IMG/VR virus record: IMGVR_UViG_3300049433_000110
Location: 1 to 64,000 of that record
DNA: 64,000 nucleotides
Source of the DNA: a virus
Direction: 5' to 3' (one strand)
Numbering within the stretch: the stretch's first letter is position 1; every line of letters begins with the position of its first letter. The position numbers were made by a program, and so were the translations under genes. Positions 35,361-44,063 of the stretch are shown here, one piece after another. The notes under the pieces are model-generated. The model was not told the origin of the DNA. It ran no database searches and was given only the letters and a program-made list of their open reading frames with translations.

Positions 35361-35863
35361 GCCTAACCCTCTCCATCTACGACGACCTCAAAATCCGCCT
35401 CGGCACTACGGCGGACATGGATGAGGTCATGCAACTCGCCATCATGGCAGCTGCAGAGAACGGCGCCATGTCGGCAAGTAAACTGTTGCTAGTCAAAATC
35501 GTCTGGCCCAAGTTGACTCTCCAGAACGGCATAATTGGCTGTATCGGTAAGCCGGGCGGCAAGATCGAGGGCATGGTGGTGCTGCAAGTTGGAACGTTGC
35601 CCTATACAGAAGAACCATGCGTGGAAGAAATTGTGCTCTTCGTGCATCCTGACTTTAGAAATGCCAAGGGTGGGCGCGCTACCAAATTACTCGAGTTCAG
35701 CCGATCGGCATCGCAGAAGTTGGAATTACCTCTGGTGATCGGAGTTTTTTCGACAATTGCCACGCGGCAGAAGTGCAAGTTGTATGAGCGTGTGTTAGGT
35801 CCGCCATCTGGTAATTATTGGATCTACGGGCGGAAAACGGGTGGGCATGAGGTAGGGGCGTGA
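35357..35863 (+). CDS. GNAT-family acetyltransferase
   Basis: 168 residues from GTG 35357. GNAT pattern: beta strand with VEEIVLFVHPDFRNAKGGRA (motif A, acetyl-CoA pocket), then helix and a last strand (YWIYGRK). It moves an acetyl group from acetyl-CoA to an unknown amine. Related phage GNATs sit among late genes; role unknown. Next to the Nudix-bearing gene it forms a small enzyme cargo. Confidence 0.75.
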   Translation: MSLTLSIYDDLKIRLGTTADMDEVMQLAIMAAAENGAMSASKLLLVKIVWPKLTLQNGIIGCIGKPGGKIEGMVVLQVGTLPYTEEPCVEEIVLFVHPDFRNAKGGRATKLLEFSRSASQKLELPLVIGVFSTIATRQKCKLYERVLGPPSGNYWIYGRKTGGHEVGA

Positions 35864-36066
35864 GCGATCCAGGTCCATTCGACGACGCAGATATCCTCAT
35901 GCGCTTGCGTGGCATCGTGTCTGAGTTGCTCACCAAGCATACAGATGCCAAGGAAACCGGGAATTCAGGCTGCGGCATGGGGTCCGCCGATGTTGAATTT
36001 GACCTCAATGGAGTAAAATTCACGGTGTCAATCAGTCTGTCTGAGGATGACGACGTTGAGCACTAG
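35860..36066 (+). CDS. Small acidic protein
   Basis: 68 residues from GTG 35860 (GTGA overlap). N-terminal helix (DDADILMRLRGIVSELL) and a beta pair (ADVEFDLNGVKFTVSISL). The next HEG starts within it, 20 bases before its stop. Confidence 0.5.
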   Translation: MSDPGPFDDADILMRLRGIVSELLTKHTDAKETGNSGCGMGSADVEFDLNGVKFTVSISLSEDDDVEH

Positions 36067-37204
36067 AAAAGCCAAGAAAAACACGCCGGAGCATAACGCT
36101 AAAATAGCGGCGGCGCACCGTGGCAAAAAGCTGTCCCCCGAGCATAGAGAAAAATGTCGACTGGCTTCCCTCGGTCGAAAACAGACTCCACAGGAAATCG
36201 AGGCTCGTCGTTTAGCAAATACTGGCAAAAAGCGTTCGCCGGAATTTTGCGAACTCATGCGGCAACTCCAGGCCAATCGGACACCGGAACAGAAAGCCGC
36301 GCAATCCGAACATATTCGTCAACGGAACTTAAATAAGACACCGGAACAGAAAGAAAAGGAACGGCTCGCATTGGTAGCTCGCAATAAAGCGAGAGCCGGA
36401 GAAAAGCGGCAGTTTCCGCCGACACGCGAGGCAGGAAGTACTGATCCCGTATTTTACGTATATGAGCATTGGCGCTCCGATACCGGGCAGCCATTTTATG
36501 TCGGCAAGGGATTTAAAAAACGCGCCTATCAGATGACGATGCGCAATCGGCATCACATGTTTGCGCAGGACTATCTGAAGCGAATTGGAGCCTTGATCGA
36601 AGTCAAGATAGTCGCCGTATATTTGACTGAGCGCGAAGCATTAGATTTGGAAATTGAGCTAATAGAGAAGTGGCTTACGTCTGGTTGTAAGTTAGTCAAT
36701 ATTACTAAAGGCGGTGATGGGCCTACGGGCAGAAAGCACACGGAAGAGTGGAAGCGAGCGATGAGTGAGCGAATGAAGGGACGAAAGATGTCACCCGAAG
36801 CGCGCGCAAAGATTGCGGCTTCTGCAATTGGCAATAAGAGAGGATTAGGTAAGAAAAAGCCGCAGCACGTGGTTGATGCCATGCGGGCGCTATTCACTGG
36901 AAAACCTAAATCCGAAGAGACCAAGAGGAAGATATCCGAATCGAAGAAGGGTAAGCCGTGGAATGGTGTGCACTCTCCTGAGCTTCTCGCGAGGAGAAGC
37001 GCAGAGATGACGGGCATCCCGTTCTCCGAAGAGAGGAAACTAACTATGCGCGGCATTCCGAAGAGTGAAACGCATAAACAGAAGCTGAGAGAGATCAATT
37101 TGGGGAAGACGCATGACGAGGAAACTCGCAAACTTCTTTCCGAAATTGCAAAAGCCGATTGGGCTCGTCGCAAGGCTAAAAAAGCCTTGGAAACAGGGGA
37201 GTAG
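36047..37204 (+). CDS. GIY-YIG homing endonuclease with NUMOD3 arrays at both ends
   Basis: 385 residues. N-terminal 120 residues are a row of NUMOD3-like units (TPEHNAKIAAAHRGKKLSP; SPEHREKCRLASLGRK). The GIY-YIG domain follows at about 134-225 (VFYVYEHWRSD, FYVGKGFKKRAYQM, ALDLEIELIEKW). Four or more further NUMOD3 units fill the C-terminus (KSEETKRKISESKKGKPWNG). Having DNA-binding arrays on both sides is uncommon; most GIY-YIG enzymes have them only at the end. It is A+T-rich compared with its flanks and lies in frame with the next gene, from which only one TAG separates it. Confidence 0.92.
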   Translation: MTTLSTRKAKKNTPEHNAKIAAAHRGKKLSPEHREKCRLASLGRKQTPQEIEARRLANTGKKRSPEFCELMRQLQANRTPEQKAAQSEHIRQRNLNKTPEQKEKERLALVARNKARAGEKRQFPPTREAGSTDPVFYVYEHWRSDTGQPFYVGKGFKKRAYQMTMRNRHHMFAQDYLKRIGALIEVKIVAVYLTEREALDLEIELIEKWLTSGCKLVNITKGGDGPTGRKHTEEWKRAMSERMKGRKMSPEARAKIAASAIGNKRGLGKKKPQHVVDAMRALFTGKPKSEETKRKISESKKGKPWNGVHSPELLARRSAEMTGIPFSEERKLTMRGIPKSETHKQKLREINLGKTHDEETRKLLSEIAKADWARRKAKKALETGE

Positions 37205-37249
37205 GCCGCCATCGGAGGAAAATCGGCGACGTCGACCCAGCAGGTCCAG

Positions 37250-40200
37250 GTGCCCGCCTCGGTACTTGCTGCCTATCAGTCTGTAAACGCCAACGCTGAA
37301 CAAGTCGCTCAAACACCATTCCAACAATACGGCGGCCAGTTCGTTGCGCCCGTCAATGCCGAACAGAGCGCGGGAATAGCCGGCACCAACGCGGCCGCCA
37401 ACGAAGCTCAACCTTACTACAGCGCTGCGACTGCCGGACTCGGCGCGGCCCAGTCAGCCGTCAACCCGATTAACGCCGCTGCGGAAGCAGGAACGACCGC
37501 CAGTTCATCTCCCCTGACGGGTCAACAGATAGACCAGTACCTGTCGCCTTATCTACAGACCGTGTTGGGCAGCACGGGAGCGTTGCTCAACCAAAACAAC
37601 CAACAGCAGCAAGCGGGGCAATTGGGCAACGCGATCACCTCAGGAGCCTTTGGAGGGGACCGCGCTGGCATTGCCGCTGCGAATCTGGAACAGCAACAGA
37701 ATCTGGCGAACGCGAATATTTACTCCGGAATAGCCAACCAGGGGTATCAATCGGCACTCAGCACCGCGCAGGGACAACAACAGATCGGACTCGCAGGAGC
37801 GCAGCAACTCGCCGGCATCGGGCAGATGGCATACGGCGAGGGTGCGAATACATCATCACAACTCGCCGGTCTCGGTGCTGGCGCGCAAACCGCAGGACTT
37901 CAGGGGGCGCAAGCGCAGATCGGCGCAGGCACGGTACAGCAACAAACACAACAGGCGCAGGACACTGCGCAGTATCAGCAGTTCCTGCAGCAGCAATCCT
38001 ATCCATTCCAGACCGCGCAGTTCCTGGCGAATATCGCCGAGGGTACCGGTGCGCTATCGGGTTCAACAACAACAACCACTCAACCCGGCGGCTTCTTCAG
38101 TGACGAGCGTCTGAAAGAAGACATGGAGCCCATCGGCAAAACCTTCGACGGCCAGCCGATCTACCGCTACAAGATGAAGGGCGATTCGCGTGATCGGATC
38201 GGACTGTCAGCCCAACAGGTCGAAAAGAAACATCCCGAGGCTGTGGGGCTGGCGGGCGGCTTCAAGTATGTCGATTACGGTCGCGCGACGGAGGAAGCGG
38301 CCAATCGTGCGCACTTCTACGAGGGCGGCGTCGTTCCGTTTCGTCGGCAGCGCTATGCCGATGGGGGATCGCCTGGCGGCGGCTTGGACGGGGTGCTCGA
38401 GGCGCAGCGAAACATGTACTCACCGCAAGGCGGTGGTGGAGCTCAGCGGAACATCCCCTCAACGGGCGCAAGTCACCAACTAGCCGTCGCGCAGGGAACT
38501 CCACAGCCGGGGCCCTCCGGTTCAGACAATGTCACCAAGGGCATCGGGTACGGCAAGGACATGTACAAGGCGTACAAGCATTTCACGACGCCGACGACGG
38601 GGACAACGGCCCCAACAACACCAACCGGGCTGAGTCCAGCCGGCGTCCAGCCGAGCGGTGCGACCACCTACGGAGCGGGCACGCCCGCGACTGCTTCTGC
38701 GGCTCCTCAATCGGGACTGGGATCCACAACCTATTTCGGGCCCGCGGCCGATACGGGCACAACCATTTATTTCGGACCTGCCGCAGCGGATGCCGGGACC
38801 ACGACGACGTTTGATGCCGGGTTGGGCGCTGCCGATACGGGCGCCACGGCGGCCAGTGCTGCCGCTCCAGCCGCTGCCAGCGGCGCCGCGGAGGGTGCTG
38901 CAGCAGAAGGGGCGGCTGGCGCTGCAGCCGGCGCCGGAGCGGGTGCCGCTGCTGGAGCTGCCGGAGGCGCTGCTGCGGCAGGGGCTGCTGATGCTGCGGC
39001 AACGGAAGCCGCGGCGCTGGCGGCGGAATACGCGGCCACCTATGCGGCCATGGCGGCCGTGGCGGCGAAACGGGGCGGGCGGATCAAAGACCGCGTCGGG
39101 CTCGCCGCGGGCGGGGATGTAGACCCTTACAGCAATCCACAAGGCGGACTCGTCATCCCGGACCAAGAGATCAGCAACGAGAAATTGCAAAGCCCCGGTC
39201 CACTGGTGAAGCATCCCAGCGGATTTTCATCCCTCCTAAAGGGCGGCCAACCCGATCAGGCGATGAACAATACGGGCGAGATCTTCAGCAACCAGGCGCT
39301 CGCTCGCGGGGGCCTGGCGGGACGGCGCGGATATGACGATGGCGGCACGCCGGATGACACTCCCGATGCGACTAGCGCGCCGAGCTCGCCCGCACCCGCC
39401 GCTGATGACACGGCGACGGGTGTCGCACCCGCGAAGGGCTCGCACTGGTGGCAGAAGTCCGAAAACATCCTCCCGATTCTGTCGGGGCTTGCGGCCATGG
39501 GCACTGCGAAGACGGTTCATCCCGGAGTAGCGCTTGCGGCGGGCCTGGGCGCCGGTGCCGACTCGTACCTGAACACGCGGCGATCGCAGGCGGGGACGGA
39601 GGAGATTCAGGCGAAGGCGCAGGGACAGCAGATACAGAATCAACTCGGCGCGCTGGGAGTCAAGGCAGCTCAGAAATACTTCAACCCGCCGAAAACTCCT
39701 CAGCAGAACGCCGCTCCATCCGATGCCGCACAGGCGACCGCGGATGGTGTTGATCAGATGTACAAGAACAAGTACCAGACGCTGCCATGGACGCCACAGG
39801 AAACTTCAGATATGAGCGCGGCGAGGGGGGCTGCAATCGCGCTGAAGAATGACCAACCCGTGCAAGACGTTCAGGCGAAGCGAGACCAGCGGTATCAAGA
39901 TGAGATTTACTCTAAGCAGAAAAATGCGCAGGTAGAGGCCAGCCAACTCTACAAACAAGCGACCGACCCGGGCGCCACCCAGCCGCAGCGCGACGCAGCT
40001 CTTGTGCGCTATAACGCGATTCGCCAATGGACAGGGGACACGCCGACTGAGATCGGTGGCCAACGATTGAATTCGCGGATGGCCGCGCCCGAGATCGGGG
40101 CGGCCGCGCAGGTTCAGACGCTCGGGCAGAAACAGGAAGCGTATGCGCGCGGCATGCAGCCTATAGTTCTCGGAAACGGTTTGCCGGGATTCGCATTCCA

Positions 40201-41017
40201 GAAAGCCGGATTCAACAAGATCGAAGATTTCGTAGCAGCGCAACCGGGAGCAGTGACCACGCAGCCTGCGGCTGGCCCTGCACCCGTCGGAGCAGCGGCT
40301 CCATCAGCCAGGCCCGCGACAGTAGCGCCGCCACGGGCGGCTCCCGCAACCGCTCCTGCGTCCTCGACCGGTGACAAGTACTTGGATAGCGCGCTATCCG
40401 ATTCGACATGGCGCCAGAAGCCATTACCGCCCGTGAACGATCAGTTGAGTCGCGATGCTGCGATGAAGCAGCAGGATCTCAATATTTCCAATCGCAATGC
40501 ACTGCTGAAGGAATCGGAAGCGGCGACCAACGCGGGCGCGACTGCGATGCAGTATCTGAAGGCTGCCAAGTCGATCATGGATTCCAAGGGCGCGACCGTT
40601 GGCGCATATGGCAGCCTGCTGACGAGCGCCAGCCGTTGGATGGGGGGCGGCCCTCAATCGACGAACTATCAGGAGTTGGCGAAGTATCTGGGCAACGCCG
40701 CAGCTCAACAGGCACAAGCCAATTTTCCGAGCGCCACCCAGTCCGAAGTGCACATGCAGTTCAACGAGTTGAGCCCGAATGTCAGCATGGATGACGCGAC
40801 TATCAAGAAGCTGCTCAATACCAACATTCGATCGACGGATTACGGATTGAAAAGCGCGAGCCACGTGAAAGACTACTTGGCGAAAGGAAACGAGCCGACG
40901 AACTTCGCGAAGTGGAATCAAACGTATTACGACCGCGATAAGTTGGTGAATGCGCCCATGGCGACGAATGCGCAGGGCGAGCGGTTGTATTTCGTCAATG
41001 GGAAGTGGGCGCCATGA
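37250..41017 (+). CDS. Giant ejection-type protein with internal S74 chaperone domain
   Basis: 1,255 residues from GTG 37250, but the likely start is ATC at 37211 (see findings): 13 more codons read IGGKSATSTQQVQ and AGGGGAG is nine bases before the ATC, while the GTG has no ribosome site. Gln/Ala-rich helical N-terminus (to about 275), then a Peptidase_S74 intramolecular chaperone domain at 281-350 (FSDERLKED, Ser284-Lys289 in the expected Ser-x4-Lys spacing), then GG motifs, an Ala-rich low-complexity stretch (about 530-605), a membrane-like segment (ILPILSGLAAMGTAK) and a long helical end. Gene place and length fit a DNA-ejection or internal virion protein. Confidence 0.75.
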   Translation: MPASVLAAYQSVNANAEQVAQTPFQQYGGQFVAPVNAEQSAGIAGTNAAANEAQPYYSAATAGLGAAQSAVNPINAAAEAGTTASSSPLTGQQIDQYLSPYLQTVLGSTGALLNQNNQQQQAGQLGNAITSGAFGGDRAGIAAANLEQQQNLANANIYSGIANQGYQSALSTAQGQQQIGLAGAQQLAGIGQMAYGEGANTSSQLAGLGAGAQTAGLQGAQAQIGAGTVQQQTQQAQDTAQYQQFLQQQSYPFQTAQFLANIAEGTGALSGSTTTTTQPGGFFSDERLKEDMEPIGKTFDGQPIYRYKMKGDSRDRIGLSAQQVEKKHPEAVGLAGGFKYVDYGRATEEAANRAHFYEGGVVPFRRQRYADGGSPGGGLDGVLEAQRNMYSPQGGGGAQRNIPSTGASHQLAVAQGTPQPGPSGSDNVTKGIGYGKDMYKAYKHFTTPTTGTTAPTTPTGLSPAGVQPSGATTYGAGTPATASAAPQSGLGSTTYFGPAADTGTTIYFGPAAADAGTTTTFDAGLGAADTGATAASAAAPAAASGAAEGAAAEGAAGAAAGAGAGAAAGAAGGAAAAGAADAAATEAAALAAEYAATYAAMAAVAAKRGGRIKDRVGLAAGGDVDPYSNPQGGLVIPDQEISNEKLQSPGPLVKHPSGFSSLLKGGQPDQAMNNTGEIFSNQALARGGLAGRRGYDDGGTPDDTPDATSAPSSPAPAADDTATGVAPAKGSHWWQKSENILPILSGLAAMGTAKTVHPGVALAAGLGAGADSYLNTRRSQAGTEEIQAKAQGQQIQNQLGALGVKAAQKYFNPPKTPQQNAAPSDAAQATADGVDQMYKNKYQTLPWTPQETSDMSAARGAAIALKNDQPVQDVQAKRDQRYQDEIYSKQKNAQVEASQLYKQATDPGATQPQRDAALVRYNAIRQWTGDTPTEIGGQRLNSRMAAPEIGAAAQVQTLGQKQEAYARGMQPIVLGNGLPGFAFQKAGFNKIEDFVAAQPGAVTTQPAAGPAPVGAAAPSARPATVAPPRAAPATAPASSTGDKYLDSALSDSTWRQKPLPPVNDQLSRDAAMKQQDLNISNRNALLKESEAATNAGATAMQYLKAAKSIMDSKGATVGAYGSLLTSASRWMGGGPQSTNYQELAKYLGNAAAQQAQANFPSATQSEVHMQFNELSPNVSMDDATIKKLLNTNIRSTDYGLKSASHVKDYLAKGNEPTNFAKWNQTYYDRDKLVNAPMATNAQGERLYFVNGKWAP

Positions 41018-43293
41018 GCACTCCTGCCCCGCCACCTGGATTTACGATGGAGTCGGATGACACGCCGGCTCAGCAGTCGATGCCAGCACCCCCGCCGGGA
41101 TTCAAGCTAGACGAAGAGTCGGCCGCGGCACCGAAGCAGAACGAAGGTGATAATTCTTGGTGGGGCGCCGTCAAAGGACTGGGCGATGCGGGACTCGCCG
41201 TCGGATCGAGCGGCCTGAAAGCAGTGACGCATGCGGTCAATGACATCCTGCCTGGTGCTGACAGTCGCGCGGCCCTCGAGAAAGAGATTCAAACCGACCC
41301 CGTCCTTAATTATCACCCGCAGACTGAGGGCGGCAAAACCGCCATGGATGCGCTGAGCACTGTTTTTTCGCCGGTCAGTTGGGCGGCTAAAAAGGCGCAT
41401 GAGGGCATCGCCAGTCTCACCAATGAGCGAACGGCGGATGTCGCTGGCGATATAGCGACGATGTTGGGAACTAAGGGCGGCGCGGAAGCAGCGGGAGCCG
41501 CGAAGGGCGCGGTGAGTGGGGCCGCGGGAAAAGTCGCTGATACTTGGCGTGATCTGGTAGCGAAAGGTCGCGAGGCGGATCAAGCGGTGCCTTCGGTGGC
41601 AGATGCAGGCTCGCGCCAATCCATGGGCGCAGCGCAGGTCAATCCATCGCCCTTCACGCTGACGGGCCAAGAGACGGGCCGCGGTTCACCCTCATTTCCG
41701 CAAGTGAAGTTGGCTAAAAACTCAGGCGATGTGCATCCTGACGAGCAATCCACGCGCGCCGGAATTGTGAGAGAAGTCCTCAACGACTCCAAAGAGGATG
41801 CGGGCATTCGCACGGGCGTCCTGACCGGCAATGAGCAGACTCTGCGCAGCGAGTATCAAGCGGCCAAAAACCCGAATCAGACACCGGCCAATGCGTTGAT
41901 GGCCGACCAGATTGGCGCCGAGCAGCGTGCGTTGCCGAAATTCGCGCAACAGCGCGTTGATGCCACGGGCGCTGACCCTACACTGACAAACGATTACCAG
42001 CGCGGGGAAACGATCAACAGCGCCTTTTATGGAGAAGGCGGTCTCAAGGACTACCTGAACCAACAGAAGTCTAAGGTTTATCAGGCGGCTCTCGAGAAGA
42101 ACGGCAACGATCAGATCCCCATCGATATCACTGAAGGGATGTTGAAAGACCCACAATTTACGGCGGGCGCCAAGCTCATGAAGCACGAGAGCGTTGTGGG
42201 TGGCGCCCAGGAGCTGCTGAGTCTCGCCAAGACCGTGGGATTCAAAGACCCGATCACGGGCGTTCAGTATGCTCCGGGCAGTGTGGCGGCCTATCAGGCA
42301 GTGACGAAAGCGCTCAATAAAGGCTGGACGCCTGAGAACAAGGCCACTATCGGCAAGATCAACGAGGCGATCAATCAGGATATCGCTAAATCTGGTGGTG
42401 GTGATCTCTACCAACTCGGGAACAAAATCCACCGTCTGGACAAAGGACTGCTGTCTGACTCGGCCGGCATCAGCGACGTGTTTGGTGAGGTAGATCCCAA
42501 CGGGATACAAACCGGAAAGGATTTCGATCGCATTCCGAAGATTCTAAACAACATGCCGTTGGATCAGTGGCGTCACATTCATGACACGCTGGATACCTTG
42601 TCACGAGGACACTTGCGCGATGCACCGGAGGGTATGGACCCAGTTCCACCGGAATTGATGCAGGCGGCTGCCAGCGCCAAGGCTGAAATGCATGGCGCGC
42701 TCGCTCGCGAGGTCTACTCGCAAGGCGCTAGCAATGCAGGGGGCTGGAATGCGAACTCTGCCAACAAGGCGCTGAATGGTCGCGTGGGTCAAAAGATACT
42801 CGACGCGCTGCCGCCGGATGAGATACGCAAATTCCAGGTCCTGAATGCGGCCGGGCACATCATGCCGGGCGCTCATCCCTACGAAGGGGCCGGCGCACAG
42901 ACTGCGCGCATGGGAAGTGAGCCGGGATTCATCGAGAAGTACGCGCCGAAGGCCGGAATATTGGCGGGAGCAAAAGTGCCCATACCCGGCGCCGCACTGG
43001 TCGGCGAAAAGATAGGCACCAAGGTATCGGGAATGACCAAGGGTCGGCGCGAGGCAAAGCATGCCGCGAGCGTCAGTCAGACGCTGCGTGACAATCTGAA
43101 TCGAAATGCTGGTGGACGGGTTGGTAGAGCATCAGGCGGCAAAGTTGATCACGAGGCATTGCTGGCTAGACTAATTCAACGCTGGCACGCCGCGAAGAAG
43201 ATGAACGATGCGGGCACAGAAACACTGTTGAAAGCGCCCGATGCATCGATCATTCGAGCGTTGGATATCGCGGGGCGGAGCGCGACTCTATGA
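41014..43293 (+). CDS. Large helical ejection-type protein
   Basis: 759 residues from ATG 41014 (ATGA). N-terminal Pro-rich PPPGF repeats (APPPGFTMESD; APPPGFKLDEE), then long helices throughout, and a GG motif near the end (NAGGRVGRASGGKVDHEA). No enzyme motif is visible. Position after the 37250 gene suggests a second internal or ejection protein, as in P22 gp16/gp20 or T7 gp15/gp16. Confidence 0.65.
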   Translation: MSTPAPPPGFTMESDDTPAQQSMPAPPPGFKLDEESAAAPKQNEGDNSWWGAVKGLGDAGLAVGSSGLKAVTHAVNDILPGADSRAALEKEIQTDPVLNYHPQTEGGKTAMDALSTVFSPVSWAAKKAHEGIASLTNERTADVAGDIATMLGTKGGAEAAGAAKGAVSGAAGKVADTWRDLVAKGREADQAVPSVADAGSRQSMGAAQVNPSPFTLTGQETGRGSPSFPQVKLAKNSGDVHPDEQSTRAGIVREVLNDSKEDAGIRTGVLTGNEQTLRSEYQAAKNPNQTPANALMADQIGAEQRALPKFAQQRVDATGADPTLTNDYQRGETINSAFYGEGGLKDYLNQQKSKVYQAALEKNGNDQIPIDITEGMLKDPQFTAGAKLMKHESVVGGAQELLSLAKTVGFKDPITGVQYAPGSVAAYQAVTKALNKGWTPENKATIGKINEAINQDIAKSGGGDLYQLGNKIHRLDKGLLSDSAGISDVFGEVDPNGIQTGKDFDRIPKILNNMPLDQWRHIHDTLDTLSRGHLRDAPEGMDPVPPELMQAAASAKAEMHGALAREVYSQGASNAGGWNANSANKALNGRVGQKILDALPPDEIRKFQVLNAAGHIMPGAHPYEGAGAQTARMGSEPGFIEKYAPKAGILAGAKVPIPGAALVGEKIGTKVSGMTKGRREAKHAASVSQTLRDNLNRNAGGRVGRASGGKVDHEALLARLIQRWHAAKKMNDAGTETLLKAPDASIIRALDIAGRSATL

Positions 43294-44063
43294 AGAGATG
43301 CAGGGTTCCCAATTGCGAGCGTGGCGGCCGTCACACCGCTGGATTGTGCAACATGCACTATCTGCGCTTCAGGAGATACGGCAATTTCGATGAGCCAGAC
43401 CACAGGCTTAAACCTGTGGTGCACGTCGATTCGAAAGTTTGTCCAAGTTGCAATCAAGACTTGCCCATCGCTGCGTTTCCGCGAAACTCGGATATCAGAG
43501 ATGTGCTCAGGAAGCACTCCATCTGTCGAAAATGCCGCGCGAAAAAATACAAAAAACACGTCGAATCTCAGAAGACAAAAGGGCTATGCGTTCACTGTAA
43601 TGAACCCGCCAAGCCAGGATTCGTCAAGTGCGAAGCGCACCTGAAGATGAGGTTGAATTGGCGCGCAACTCCCATATCCAGAGCAAAGGAACTATTGGCG
43701 GGAGCTAAAAAGAGGGCCGCAGACAATGGCACTATTTGTTCGATAGATTTGGAATGGGTGATGGAAAAACTTGCGGGAAGATGTGAGTTGACCGGGCTTC
43801 CGTTCGATCTTCAGCCGGGGAAACGACAAGGTCATTTCAACCCATATACACCTACGATCGACAAAAAACTCCCGGGGGATTATTCACCCGAAAATAGCAG
43901 GCTCGTTATTGCCGCTATCAACATGGGCATGAACTCGTGGGGCGAGGAAGTTTACCGAATTGTGGCGAGGGCCTACTTGCATCATCGGCGTAGCAGAAAG
44001 TCAGCTTCTCGGATCACGGGCCCGAGTTCGTATGAGATGTTCACAAACGAGAAGCTTCAATGA
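43290..44063 (+). CDS. Zinc-finger HNH-type homing endonuclease
   Basis: 257 residues from ATG 43290. Three Cys/His clusters come first (RCRVPNCERGGRH ... CNMHYLRFRRYG; CPSCNQDL ... CRKCRAKK; CVHCNEPAKPGFVKCEAH). The C-terminal part is HNH-like: GRCELTGLPFD, PTIDKKLPGDYSPENSRLV and AAINMGMNSWG. A+T-rich. It overlaps both neighbours by ATGA, so it fits the gene junction without loss. Confidence 0.85.
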   Translation: MKRCRVPNCERGGRHTAGLCNMHYLRFRRYGNFDEPDHRLKPVVHVDSKVCPSCNQDLPIAAFPRNSDIRDVLRKHSICRKCRAKKYKKHVESQKTKGLCVHCNEPAKPGFVKCEAHLKMRLNWRATPISRAKELLAGAKKRAADNGTICSIDLEWVMEKLAGRCELTGLPFDLQPGKRQGHFNPYTPTIDKKLPGDYSPENSRLVIAAINMGMNSWGEEVYRIVARAYLHHRRSRKSASRITGPSSYEMFTNEKLQ

